Source: Halobacillus kuroshimensis DSM 18393
Lineage (GTDB): Bacteria; Bacillota; Bacilli; Bacillales; Halobacillaceae
NCBI RefSeq assembly: GCF_000425705.1
Contig: NZ_AUDY01000008.1
Coordinates: forward strand, 372,001 to 436,000
Reading direction: 5' to 3'
DNA: 64,000 bases
In this document: positions 34,084-42,299 of the stretch, in pieces
Layout of the letters: each line of letters opens with the position of its first letter
Position numbering within the stretch: the first letter of the stretch is position 1
Program-made: the position numbers and the translations under genes
Notes under the pieces: model-generated
What the model was told of the DNA's origin: nothing
Database searches by the model: none
The model's input: only the letters and a program-made list of their open reading frames with translations

Positions 34084-35283
34084 ATGACAAAGAAATTGTA
34101 TTACGAAGATGCGTATCTTACAAGTTTTCATACATATGTAAAAGAAACCGGAAAGGATGACCGTGGACCGTACGCGGTTCTTGAAGAGACGGCCTTTTAT
34201 CCGACAGGAGGAGGTCAGCCTCACGATACCGGCACATTGAACGGGACCACTGTTGTTGATGTCGAGGAAATAGATGGGGTGATCCGTCATTACCTGGCTG
34301 AAGCTCTGCCACTGGAAGACACAGGTATCCATGGCATTGTGGATGAACAGCGGCGGAATGACCATAGGCAGCAGCACAGCGGACAGCACATCGTATCCGC
34401 TATTTTCCATGATGATTATCAGATTCCAACGACAAGCTTTCATTTGGGTGCGGATACGGTTACGATCGACCTGGATACCCCTCAACTTAGTGAAGCCGTC
34501 ATGAAGGAAGCAGAAGCGAAAATCAATAAGATTATCCGCGCTGATTATCCGATTGATACGAAATGGGTGACGGTGGAAGAAGCAGACGCCTACCCACTTC
34601 GCAAATCGTTAAGTGTGGAAGGGGACGTGCGTCTTGTCATTATTCCGGAGATCGATTACAGCGGCTGTGGCGGTACACACCCATCATCGACTGCGGAAGT
34701 GGCAATGGTGAAATTCCTCGGCTGGACGAAGAACAAAGGGCAGGTCCGTCTGGAATTTGTCTGCGGCGATCGTGTTTTGAAGCAGCTGGAAGACAAACAC
34801 CAGATCATCCAAGGGGTCAAGCAGCTGATCTCACGACCGGAAGCGGAGCTTGTTGATGAGGTGAAGTCTCTCATCCAAACTGACAAGGCAAAAGATAAAC
34901 AAATCGCTGAACTGGAAGAGGAACTGTTATCTTACGAAGCTTCAGAGCTGGCAGCTGCTCATCGGGCGGATAAGATCATCGTGAATGTGTACAAGAATCG
35001 TTCCATTAAGGTCCTGCAGTCTCTGGCTCAGGCCGTGCTTAAGCAGACCTCCGACCATCGGGTTGTCTTTGTGAGTGAGCAGGAAGATCAGCTTCAATTT
35101 GTTATTGCAAGAGGAGAATCCCTCGATGGTAATATGAATGCTGTCGCCAAACAAGTGATGCCGCTGATTGAAGGCAAGGGAGGCGGCCGGCCTCACTTTG
35201 TCCAGGGAGGCGGCCAGAACCTGATGTCCGGTGAAGCATTTGCTGAAAAAGTGAAGGAACAGCTGCTTGCTCCTGCTGAATAA
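34084..35283 (+). CDS. Alanyl-tRNA editing protein AlaX-L (with DHHA1 domain)
   Basis: This free-standing trans-editing enzyme deacylates Ser- or Gly-tRNA(Ala). The zinc-binding HxxxH is at H98/H102 (HSGQH) and the CxxxH at C195/H199 (CGGTH). A coiled region (about 235-290) and a C-terminal DHHA1 domain ending GGGRPHFVQGGGQN make it the long AlaX form of about 400 residues. AGGAGGAAG precedes the ATG. It converges with brnQ across repeat copy 3. Confidence 0.9.
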   Translation: MTKKLYYEDAYLTSFHTYVKETGKDDRGPYAVLEETAFYPTGGGQPHDTGTLNGTTVVDVEEIDGVIRHYLAEALPLEDTGIHGIVDEQRRNDHRQQHSGQHIVSAIFHDDYQIPTTSFHLGADTVTIDLDTPQLSEAVMKEAEAKINKIIRADYPIDTKWVTVEEADAYPLRKSLSVEGDVRLVIIPEIDYSGCGGTHPSSTAEVAMVKFLGWTKNKGQVRLEFVCGDRVLKQLEDKHQIIQGVKQLISRPEAELVDEVKSLIQTDKAKDKQIAELEEELLSYEASELAAAHRADKIIVNVYKNRSIKVLQSLAQAVLKQTSDHRVVFVSEQEDQLQFVIARGESLDGNMNAVAKQVMPLIEGKGGGRPHFVQGGGQNLMSGEAFAEKVKEQLLAPAE

Positions 35284-35294
35284 ATAAAAAAGAA

Positions 35295-35320
35295 GCGTAC
35301 CTGAAAAAGATCAGGTACGC
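35295..35320 (+). terminator. Left flanking terminator hairpin of repeat copy 3
   Basis: Perfect stem GCGTACCTGA / TCAGGTACGC preceded by A6GAA, but without a T run after it. It is duplicated almost exactly at 35899-35922. Confidence 0.8.
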
Positions 35321-35322
35321 AG

Positions 35323-35895
35323 TTTGTAGAGAAACCCCTGTTTCTTTACAAGCTTTTTATCTTTCTTACCGCCAGGAGCGAAAGCCCCTTCCCTTTCCGC
35401 GGACGCGCGCCCGAGCTTCCTCGCAAAACCCACGCTCGGAGATCTCGGACCACTCGTTCTTCCGCAGGAGTGGAAGGGGCACCGCTCCTTGGAGGTTCTT
35501 TAACATCGACAAAGACTCTCCTTCACCCAGCTCACCCTTGCTGGATGGAGGAGAGTCTTTTTTATATTCCGGCAGACAGCCGTATCAGCGGCTGTTCCTT
35601 CCCTTTTTCTTTTCCACGCAAGTGCGCAACAGCACAGCCCATGCCGTTCTTTTGAATCTGCGAACCTGCTTCGTGCACAATCTCTACTCTATATTCTAAC
35701 GTCGCCACGAGAAGCGTTCGGTGGTGATGCCTGCGGGAACAGCACGGTCCGAAGATCCACTTGGGCAGGCGACCTTCCTGACCAAGTTAGCTGAGGGCGT
35801 GCCCGCGGCATTCATCCAACGATAAGCGGAAAGTGACCCTTCTTCCCACGACAAATGGATAACTCTACCTGATTAGCACAGGCTTTTTCTACAGC
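35323..35895 (+). repeat. Dispersed structured intergenic element, copy 3 (longest)
   Basis: It begins TTTGTAGAGAAA and ends TTTTTCTACAG, so the ends are inverted (TGTAGAGAAA versus TGTAGAAAAA). It includes the left module shared with copy 2, an internal hairpin AAGACTCTCCT / AGGAGAGTCTT followed by T6 (35513-35566), and the right module with the GCGGGAAC...GTGCCCGC hairpin of copy 1 (about 35722-35820). No supported gene lies inside. It is located between the convergent alaX and brnQ genes. Confidence 0.82.
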
Positions 35896-35898
35896 CAT

Positions 35899-35932
35899 CG
35901 TACCTGGAAAGGATCAGGTACGCTTCTTTTTA
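35899..35932 (-). terminator. Right flanking terminator hairpin of repeat copy 3
   Basis: CGTACCTG / CAGGTACG with a GAAAGGAT-type loop, followed on the plus strand by CTTCTTTTT. It is a near copy of the hairpin at 35295 and terminates brnQ. Confidence 0.8.
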
Positions 35933-37306
35933 TGATTGAATCGTTTCTGTCTGCATAGTCTTGGAAGGCTGGACGTGATGATTCTTCCAAAAATAACCGA
36001 CCAATCCTCCGATCACGGCCGGCAGTATCCAGCCAAGGCCGATATCGTAAAACGGAAGGTAGGTTGCATAGAGGTTGTTGACCGATTCCAGCCACTCGGT
36101 GGCAATTGATGGGATAGTCCCCACAAGGGCGTTGTATCCATCGATGATGCTGACGAAAAAGGTTAGCCCCATGGCTCCAGCATAAACGGTCCGCTTATGG
36201 TTGAACATTTTAGAGCTGAGACCGAGCAGAATAAGAACGATGGCCAGCGGATATAAGAACATCAGTACAGGAACCGCATACTCGATGATATTCGTCAGCC
36301 CAACGTTTGCCACGATAAAGGAAAACAGGGATAACACAAGGACGAACGTCTTATAGCTGACTTTCGGATAGATCGTATGGAAAAATTCACTGCAGGCAAT
36401 GATCAGACCAATGCACGTTTTCAAACAGGCCAGGATGATGATCAAGGCAAGCAGGATGGAACCATAGGATCCGAAGTAGAACTGAGAGACCGCTGCAAAG
36501 GTCAATCCGCCGTTCTCAAACTGTCCGACGGCTGTTGTACTGGATGCCCCCATATACGTAATCAATCCGTAAATCAGTGCCATCAAACTCATGGCAAACA
36601 ATCCGGATTTCCACGTTGTACTCGCAATCGCTTTTGAGTCGGTAATCCCAAGACGGCGGATCGCATGAATGACCACAATGCCGAAAGCGAGAGCGCCGAG
36701 CGCATCCATCGTATTGTAGCCTTCCTTGAAGCCGGTCATAAACGGCATGGCTTCATAATCTCCTGTTGGGGCACCGAAGCTTCCCATCGGATTGATGATG
36801 GCTGTAACGATAAGAATGGATAAGAACAGTAAAAAGGTCGGAGTCAGATACTTCCCGACGATATCCATCACTTTTGCCGAATTCAGAGAAAAGTAGTAGG
36901 CCGCCGCAAAAAAGATAAAGGTGAAAACGCCGAGCCAGATAGTCGCTGATCCTTGGTCAAGGAAAGGTTCAAATCCAACGACAAATGGGACGGTAGCTGT
37001 TCTTGGAATCGCGAAAAAGGGTCCGATGGTTAAGTATAATAAAAGAGCAAACCCCGTTCCGAATAATGGGTGGACCCGGCTGGCCAAGTCGTGAAGGCCG
37101 CTGCTTCCGGATAAGCCGATGGCAAGGATACCCATGAACGGTAGTCCGATGGCTGTGACGAGAAAACCGATCAAAGCCGGCCAGAAGGAAGTTCCAGCAA
37201 GCTGTCCAAGCTGAATCGGAAAAATCAAGTTCCCAGCTCCGAAAAATAACCCGAACAGCATCGTTCCAATCATGATGTAGGTGGAAATAGAAGTTCGTTG
37301 CTGCAT
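35930..37306 (-). CDS. brnQ: Branched-chain amino acid:cation symporter BrnQ
   Basis: This 458-residue sodium-coupled importer of Leu, Ile and Val has twelve hydrophobic helices. The N-terminal IMIGTMLFGLFFGAGNLIFP and GPFFAIPRTATVPFVVGFEP are diagnostic of the LIVCS family. ATG 37306 is chosen because AAAGGA is 8 bases upstream; an ATG at 37312 is too close to that site. No T-box or CodY site was recognised upstream. Confidence 0.9.
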   Translation of the reverse strand: MQQRTSISTYIMIGTMLFGLFFGAGNLIFPIQLGQLAGTSFWPALIGFLVTAIGLPFMGILAIGLSGSSGLHDLASRVHPLFGTGFALLLYLTIGPFFAIPRTATVPFVVGFEPFLDQGSATIWLGVFTFIFFAAAYYFSLNSAKVMDIVGKYLTPTFLLFLSILIVTAIINPMGSFGAPTGDYEAMPFMTGFKEGYNTMDALGALAFGIVVIHAIRRLGITDSKAIASTTWKSGLFAMSLMALIYGLITYMGASSTTAVGQFENGGLTFAAVSQFYFGSYGSILLALIIILACLKTCIGLIIACSEFFHTIYPKVSYKTFVLVLSLFSFIVANVGLTNIIEYAVPVLMFLYPLAIVLILLGLSSKMFNHKRTVYAGAMGLTFFVSIIDGYNALVGTIPSIATEWLESVNNLYATYLPFYDIGLGWILPAVIGGLVGYFWKNHHVQPSKTMQTETIQS

Positions 37307-37636
37307 ATGCATGTTCCTTTCTTCGATGTAGTCGTCATTCGCTGAACGAATAAAGATTATCCTACCAAGAATCGATGGAAGGAACAATAGCCTTACCGCA
37401 ATTCGTTGAAATTATTTGTCTTTTTCAAAAATGGCATCGTTTTCTTTGGAATCATCTGGATAGAGACCCGTTTCTGCCCTCGATATTAGATGATTTTTTT
37501 GACTTTCGCAGAGTGGTCATGCATGATATTTCCGTAGGAGATTTTTCCGAATGTACGGAAAATATGGGGATCATCCAGGCGGGTCATCGTGGTTGAATGG
37601 CAGAAGCCTGAAATCGTACACATGGAGGAAACAAAA
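37307..37636. other. Divergent intergenic region brnQ-bdbD
   Basis: About 330 bases that must hold both divergent promoters. I see no convincing operator, small RNA or small gene in it beyond the two ribosome sites. Confidence 0.5.
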
Positions 37637-38284
37637 ATGAAAAAAACGTGGATTTGGATGGCTGTTGCAGCCGCCGTTGTCATTGTGATTGGCGCCATTG
37701 CTTTATTAAGCGGAGGCCAGTCAAGTGAAGATACAGCGGATCGTTATGAAAATCAGCCATACTTAGGTGAAGAGAGCGCAGAAGTAAATATTGTAGAATT
37801 CGGGGACTATAAGTGTCCGTACTGTAAGGATTTTGAGTCTGGATTCTTTCCATTGATTGATGAGCAGCTGATACAAACCGGTGATGTGAAATTTTACTTT
37901 ATTCAATATCCATTTATCAACGCTGACTCCGACCGCTCTGCTGAGTTTGCTGAAGTCGTTTATGAGGAGCTTGGAAACGAGACCTTCTGGGAATTTCATG
38001 AATTGATGTATGAAAAGCAGGAGCCGGGAACCGAGCAGCAGGAAGTTTACACCGAAGATTACTTATATGACACACTCGCAGAAGTCGTCAGTGAAGAAGA
38101 AGCACAGTCTGTTCTTACCGCCTATCAGGATGGGGCCGGAGAAGGAGCGCTTGACCGTGACCTTGACTGGGCTGGTGACTGGGATGTCACTGGCACGCCG
38201 ACACTCTTCGTTAATGGTGAAAAGTTCGAAGGCAGCTCCATCGATGACCTCGTTCAAATGGTTGAGGAAGCAAAATCGGAATAA
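37637..38284 (+). CDS. bdbD: Membrane-anchored DsbA-like thiol-disulfide oxidoreductase (BdbD-like)
   Basis: The 215-residue protein has an N-terminal membrane anchor (about 7-28) and an extracellular thioredoxin-fold domain with active site CPYC (FGDYKCPYCKDF, near residue 60) and the cis-proline region VTGTPTLFVNG. It oxidises or isomerises disulfides in exported proteins. GGAGGAAAC precedes the ATG. The BdbC/DsbB partner is not adjacent here. Confidence 0.85.
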   Translation: MKKTWIWMAVAAAVVIVIGAIALLSGGQSSEDTADRYENQPYLGEESAEVNIVEFGDYKCPYCKDFESGFFPLIDEQLIQTGDVKFYFIQYPFINADSDRSAEFAEVVYEELGNETFWEFHELMYEKQEPGTEQQEVYTEDYLYDTLAEVVSEEEAQSVLTAYQDGAGEGALDRDLDWAGDWDVTGTPTLFVNGEKFEGSSIDDLVQMVEEAKSE

Positions 38285-38289
38285 AAAGA

Positions 38290-38335
38290 AAAACCTGCAG
38301 CAGGCTAAGTTCAGGCCTTGCTGCAGGTTTTTTTA
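38290..38335. terminator. Bidirectional terminator
   Basis: Stem AAACCTGCAGCA / TGCTGCAGGTTT followed by T-rich sequence, between bdbD and the convergent hxlR-type gene. Confidence 0.85.
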
Positions 38336-38671
38336 TGGTTCCAAATCTCCATAGGTGGTCCCCCACTTATGCATCTGTTCAAGAATCGGCATCAACGTTT
38401 TCCCCATATCTGTTATGGAGTACTCGACTTTTGGAGGGACGGTATCATATTGGAAGCGGATGATGAATCCATCCTCCTCCAGTTCTTTCAGCTGCTGGCT
38501 CAGCACCTTATGGGAAATGCCGGGAAGCAGGTTCCTCAAAGCGTTGTAGCGAAGCGTGCCGTCTACGCTCAAGTGCCAGAGAATGACGGTTTTCCACTTG
38601 CCGCCGATCTTTTTCAATGTATATTCAATGGAGCATTTAAGCTTTCCATTATCGTCCATCGGTGCCTTCAT
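38333..38671 (-). CDS. HxlR-family winged-helix regulator
   Basis: This 112-residue MarR-like regulator has the family signature CSIEYTLKKIGGKWKTVILW near the N terminus, including the conserved cysteine that senses electrophiles or oxidants in several relatives. Recognition helix GISHKVLSQQLKELEEDGF follows. It is divergent from a VOC-family gene with a 13-bp palindrome between them, the common arrangement of an HxlR regulator beside its target. Confidence 0.88.
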   Translation of the reverse strand: MKAPMDDNGKLKCSIEYTLKKIGGKWKTVILWHLSVDGTLRYNALRNLLPGISHKVLSQQLKELEEDGFIIRFQYDTVPPKVEYSITDMGKTLMPILEQMHKWGTTYGDLEP

Positions 38672-38696
38672 AAACGGGCTCCTTTCTAACCTTTTG

Positions 38697-38709
38697 GTAA
38701 GCCTCTTAC
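38697..38709. promoter_or_regulatory. Candidate HxlR-family operator
   Basis: GTAAG-CCT-CTTAC is a perfect 5-3-5 inverted repeat, 26 bases upstream of the regulator start and inside the divergent promoter region. Confidence 0.5.
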
Positions 38710-38789
38710 TTTAAAGTGCGTTCTTCTCAAACGTCTAAATCTAACTATAATGGAATTTGTAAAGGAAATAAAACAAGGAGGAATTAACA

Positions 38790-39284
38790 ATGATGACTTT
38801 TCCAAGATCTTTTTCCCATATTGGACTTTCTGTCCCGAATTTAGATGAAGCGGTTAAATTTTATACGGAGGTATTTGGCTGGTATGTCATTATGGAGCCT
38901 TCAGAAGTGAAAAATGATGACACAGCGATCGGCCAGATGTGCCGTGACGTCTTCGGAAACGACTGGGAGCAGTTCCGCATTGCCCACCTCGCTACAGGTG
39001 ACCGTATCGGTGTCGAGATGTTCGAATTCCCGGAGAACGAGCAGCCGGAAAATAATTTTGAATACTGGAAGACAGGCATTTTCCATTTCTGCATCCAGGA
39101 CCCGGATGTGGAAGGCATGGTTGAAAAAATTAAAGCCCACGGCGGAAAGCAGCGCATGCCGATTCGTGAATACTATCCTGGAGATAAGCCGTACCGGATG
39201 GTTTATGTTGAAGATCCGTTCGGCAACATTTTTGAAATTTACTCCCACAGCTATGAGCTGACGTATTCTGACGGAGCTTACTAA
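38790..39284 (+). CDS. VOC-family (glyoxalase/lactoylglutathione lyase-like) protein
   Basis: The 164-residue protein has the paired beta-alpha-beta-beta-beta modules of the vicinal oxygen chelate fold. Candidate metal ligands are His in FSHIGLSV, Glu in VEMFEF, His in FHFCIQD and Glu in NIFEIYSHS. It may detoxify an aldehyde or act on an aromatic compound. The divergent HxlR regulator suggests induction by electrophile stress (inference). AAGGAGGAATT precedes it. Confidence 0.82.
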   Translation: MMTFPRSFSHIGLSVPNLDEAVKFYTEVFGWYVIMEPSEVKNDDTAIGQMCRDVFGNDWEQFRIAHLATGDRIGVEMFEFPENEQPENNFEYWKTGIFHFCIQDPDVEGMVEKIKAHGGKQRMPIREYYPGDKPYRMVYVEDPFGNIFEIYSHSYELTYSDGAY

Positions 39285-39328
39285 TAAACGAGCGCCCTTG
39301 TCCTTGCAGACAGGGGCGTTTCTTTTTA
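39285..39328 (+). terminator. Terminator after the VOC-family gene
   Basis: CGCCCTTGTC / GACAGGGGCG stem with flanking AAA and TTT runs. Confidence 0.8.
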
Positions 39329-39352
39329 TGGTAAGGAGAAGGAGGGAGTCTG

Positions 39353-39919
39353 ATGAATGTGATGGATCTACTAAGAAAGGGGTCTGAGAAGCAGCGGCAC
39401 GTCCTGCAGCTGTTTCAAGAGCTGAACATCGATGCACAATTCAAGGAAAACCACCCGGTCATTTGTGGAACCATTCCACTCGGGATTGATTTGGAGGATT
39501 CCGACGTTGATGTCATCATGCAGGCAAAAGATCTTTCCCTTTTAATAAAGAAATGGAAGTGTCTGTATGGTGATTTTTCCAATTTTAAAACCGCTGAAAA
39601 ATACATACGAGGCCGTAAGATCGCAAAAGCCAATTTCCGCTATGGGGGATTGGAGTGGGAGCTGTTCGCTCAAAATCAGCCTGTGGCCGAGCAGAATGCC
39701 TGGCTTCACATGTTCATTGAATACTGTATCCTCCGTGAGGATCCTTCTCTCAAACTCATCATTCTTCAGAAAAAGAAAGACGGCTTTTCCACGGAAGCAG
39801 CATTCTGTGGTCAATTAGAAATAGAAGGAGATCCATATGAAGGGCTGCTTGCGTATGGAAAAAAAAAAGGGGTGGATTTGAAAATATTCTGTTTATTCTG
39901 CGGGTGTTCTGTTTTATAA
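39353..39919 (+). CDS. DUF4269-family protein (nucleotidyltransferase-like)
   Basis: The 188-residue protein has GTIPLGIDLEDSDVDVIM near residue 40, a pattern of the DUF4269 family whose paired aspartates resemble a minimal nucleotidyltransferase site. The C terminus beyond DPYEGLLAYG is unusual (cysteine-rich, FCLFCGCSVL) and follows a run of nine A at 39860, so a small frameshift of the natural end is possible. GAAGGAGGGAG precedes the ATG. The function is unknown. Confidence 0.7.
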   Translation: MNVMDLLRKGSEKQRHVLQLFQELNIDAQFKENHPVICGTIPLGIDLEDSDVDVIMQAKDLSLLIKKWKCLYGDFSNFKTAEKYIRGRKIAKANFRYGGLEWELFAQNQPVAEQNAWLHMFIEYCILREDPSLKLIILQKKKDGFSTEAAFCGQLEIEGDPYEGLLAYGKKKGVDLKIFCLFCGCSVL

Positions 39920-39920
39920 T

Positions 39921-39951
39921 TATATCAAATAGATATATATCATGATGATAT
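39921..39951 (+). promoter_or_regulatory. Double palindrome upstream of padR-type gene
   Basis: TATATC-AAATA-GATATA (39921-39937) and ATATCAT-G-ATGATAT (39937-39951) are two abutting perfect inverted repeats ending 15 bases before the ATG, as expected for PadR autoregulation. Confidence 0.6.
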
Positions 39952-39965
39952 AAAAGGAGAAGCCT

Positions 39966-40520
39966 ATGAAGGAAAACCATACCCCTTATGCCTTGCTTGG
40001 CTTGATGACAGCAGGATTTCACACAGGCTATGAGATGAAGCGGATGATGGATGGGAGCTTGAATCATTTTTGGAAAATCAGCTACGGGCAGATTTACCCG
40101 ACGCTTAAGAAACTGGTGGAGGAGGGGCGTGCCGACGTTAAAGTCACCTCACAGGAAGGCCGGCCGGATAAGAAGGAGTACATCATAACTCCGTCCGGTG
40201 AAGAAGAGCTCCGCTCCTGGTTGATGAAACCGGTGGAAGATCTTCCAGTGGAGAAAAATGAACTGCTGCTGAAGCTGTTTTTCAGCCGGAATCAGGAGAA
40301 ATCAGTCATTCTTCATCAGTTGGAAAGCTACAGGGAAAAGCTGTATAAGAAGCAGCATACGTATCAGAGCATCAAAGAAATGCTGCTGAGGGAGGAGTGT
40401 CCGTCGGAAGACGCGCCGTTCTGGATCATTACACTGGATTACGGCCTTGCAACGACGGAGGCAGCTGTCGAATGGTGTGAGAAAACGAAATCCCGTATCG
40501 ATGAAATGAAGGAGGAGTAA
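39966..40520 (+). CDS. PadR-family transcriptional regulator
   Basis: The 184-residue protein has a PadR winged helix (residues 8-80; YALLGLMTAGFHTGYEMKRM and SYGQIYPTLKKLVEEGRADV) and a C-terminal Vir-like helical dimerisation domain. It represses genes for stress or detoxification and usually its own operon. A double palindrome lies just upstream. The next gene starts one base after its stop, forming a two-gene operon. Confidence 0.9.
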   Translation: MKENHTPYALLGLMTAGFHTGYEMKRMMDGSLNHFWKISYGQIYPTLKKLVEEGRADVKVTSQEGRPDKKEYIITPSGEEELRSWLMKPVEDLPVEKNELLLKLFFSRNQEKSVILHQLESYREKLYKKQHTYQSIKEMLLREECPSEDAPFWIITLDYGLATTEAAVEWCEKTKSRIDEMKEE

Positions 40521-40521
40521 C

Positions 40522-41016
40522 GTGGGGAAACAAGTGTTTCAAGGACGTTATACGACAGAAACGGCAGGAGAGGAAGGGTTTGTCGTTTTTCTCATCGGGA
40601 TGAGGATCAATAAATGGCGGGCGGTACACAAATGGCTCCCTGTGCTCCGGGCGATGCCGCCGATGATCAAGGAGCTGTATACACAAAAAGACATGGGGTT
40701 TCTTGATATGGAGAACTTTTTCACAGGCCGAACCGTGCTGATGGTGCAGTATTGGGAATCAGAGGAAGCCTTGATGGACTATGCCCGTGGGAAAAAGCAC
40801 AGGCAGGTGTGGAAGAAGTTTTACCAACTAGCCGGCGATACAGAAGAAGTCGGCATCTATCACGAAACATATCTTCAGAAACCGGGGCAGTTTGAATCGA
40901 TCTATGGAAACATGCCGAAATTCGGGCTGGCTAAAGCCATCGGTCATACGGAAATCACCCCACAGACCATTTCAGCGCGCCGGCGCTTAAAAAGTCACGC
41001 TGCCGCAAAAGGGTGA
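40522..41016 (+). CDS. DUF4188-family protein (monooxygenase-like dimeric ferredoxin fold)
   Basis: GTG 40522 follows AAGGAGGAG in the end of the PadR gene. The 164-residue protein has VFLIGMRINKWRAVHKWLPV and LMVQYWESEEALMDYARGKKHRQVW, typical of DUF4188, distant relatives of heme-degrading or antibiotic-biosynthesis-type monooxygenases. Pairing with a PadR regulator suggests a detoxification role. The substrate is unknown. Confidence 0.8.
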   Translation: MGKQVFQGRYTTETAGEEGFVVFLIGMRINKWRAVHKWLPVLRAMPPMIKELYTQKDMGFLDMENFFTGRTVLMVQYWESEEALMDYARGKKHRQVWKKFYQLAGDTEEVGIYHETYLQKPGQFESIYGNMPKFGLAKAIGHTEITPQTISARRRLKSHAAAKG

Positions 41017-41040
41017 AAAACCCTCCTACATGCTTGTAGA

Positions 41041-41185
41041 GAAATCCAGCGTTTTTAAGTGCCTTCAGCTCAACGCATGGTGAGCTCACGAGGAGAGTTC
41101 AGTGATGAGGCCGTGCCCACGGCAGGCATCCACTGATAAGCAGAACGTGACCGCATAGTCTGACCGAAAAGCATGCACAGATAAT
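41041..41185 (+). repeat. Dispersed structured intergenic element, copy 4 (short)
   Basis: It opens CTTGTAGAGAAATCC like copy 3 and carries the right-arm block GAGGCCGTGCCCACGGCAGG followed by CATCCACTGATAAGC and AGAACGTGACCGC, matching copies 1 to 3. The left arm of the large hairpin is missing and the end is not clear. CCTACATG just before it forms a small hairpin with TTGTAG. It lies between tandem genes rather than convergent ones. Confidence 0.65.
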
Positions 41186-41210
41186 CAGCTGTGTGTAATG
41201 AATATCCAGA

Positions 41211-41238
41211 AACCCGGATCAGCTGGTCCGGGTTTTTT
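41211..41238 (+). terminator. Terminator upstream of the ribose operon
   Basis: Stem AACCCGGA / TCCGGGTT with T6, ending the PadR/DUF4188 transcript beyond repeat copy 4. Confidence 0.88.
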
Positions 41239-41280
41239 ATTTTGTTCTTGCCTTCTTTGTAAGTTTTATGCTATGTTCTA

Positions 41281-41294
41281 TGTAACCGGTTACA
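41281..41294 (+). promoter_or_regulatory. RbsR operator that is also a perfect cre match
   Basis: TGTAACCGGTTACA is a perfect 14-base palindrome 19 bases before rbsR and matches all 14 positions of the CcpA consensus TGWAANCGNTNWCA. It probably serves RbsR and may also bind CcpA, giving both induction by ribose and catabolite repression. Confidence 0.8.
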
Positions 41295-41312
41295 CAATGC
41301 AGGAGTGAAGCT

Positions 41313-42299
41313 ATGGTAACAATTAAAGATGTAGCGAAACATGCGGGGGTGTCCGTGGCTACGGTATCACGTGTGTTGAATAATAATGGCTATGTAGGAA
41401 CAGAAACAAGGAAGAACGTGATGGCGGCTATTGAAGAGCTGAATTACAGCCCCAACGAAGTGGCGCGGTCGCTTTATAAGCGGGGCTCCAGATTGATCGG
41501 CCTGCTTCTTCCTGATATAACAAACCCATTTTTCCCTCAGCTGGCCAGAGGAGTGGAGGATGAGGCCGGTCGCCAGGGCTTCCGTCTTCTGCTCGGGAAC
41601 AGTGATGAGGATATCGAAAAGGAAATGGACTACATTCAAACCTTTGTTCAGAATAATGTGGTTGGCATGATTACAGCGACCAACCACGTTGATTATGATA
41701 TGTACCAGTCGCTGGATCTCCCGCTGGTCCTGCTTGACCGTACGTCAAGCAGTTATCCCGCTGTCTACGCAGACGGCCGGGAAGGAGGAAGGCTCGCAGC
41801 AGAGACCCTTATTAAAAAAGGGGCGCAGCGGGTGACGCTCGTCAAAGGCCCTGCCCACGTTAAACCCGCGGTTGACCGCTACCGGGGCGCCATGGAGGTT
41901 CTCGGGGAAGCGGACGTGGATTTTTCCGTCATGTCAACAACCTCCTATGCTTTTGAAGAAGCTTTGAACTGGGCTGAGGAGCTGTTTCAGAAATTCCCTG
42001 AAACCGACGGCATCATTGCCAGTAATGATATTGTCGCCATCGCCATCGTCCATGAAGCGTTGAAGCGGGGGAAAAACATCCCCGGGGATCTGCAGATCAT
42101 CGGCTATGACGATATCCCACAAAGCCGTTTGTCCTATCCGCCGCTGACGACCATCCGCCAGCCGGCTTATGAAATGGGTAGAAAAGCGGCTGAACTGTTA
42201 ATACAAAGAATTGGGCACCCTCAACAAGAGCACCGGTCCATTCAAATGCCGGTAGAATTGATCCAACGACATACAACACGAAAGGATGATCAAGAATGA
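41313..42299 (+). CDS. rbsR: Ribose operon repressor RbsR (LacI family)
   Basis: The 328-residue LacI-type repressor has helix-turn-helix TIKDVAKHAGVSVATVSRVL at residues 3-22 and a sugar-binding domain with DIPQSRLSYPPLTTIRQPAYEMG. Its place as the first gene of a complete rbs operon gives the assignment. AGGAGTGAAG precedes the ATG. Its stop overlaps the rbsK start. Confidence 0.92.
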   Translation: MVTIKDVAKHAGVSVATVSRVLNNNGYVGTETRKNVMAAIEELNYSPNEVARSLYKRGSRLIGLLLPDITNPFFPQLARGVEDEAGRQGFRLLLGNSDEDIEKEMDYIQTFVQNNVVGMITATNHVDYDMYQSLDLPLVLLDRTSSSYPAVYADGREGGRLAAETLIKKGAQRVTLVKGPAHVKPAVDRYRGAMEVLGEADVDFSVMSTTSYAFEEALNWAEELFQKFPETDGIIASNDIVAIAIVHEALKRGKNIPGDLQIIGYDDIPQSRLSYPPLTTIRQPAYEMGRKAAELLIQRIGHPQQEHRSIQMPVELIQRHTTRKDDQE

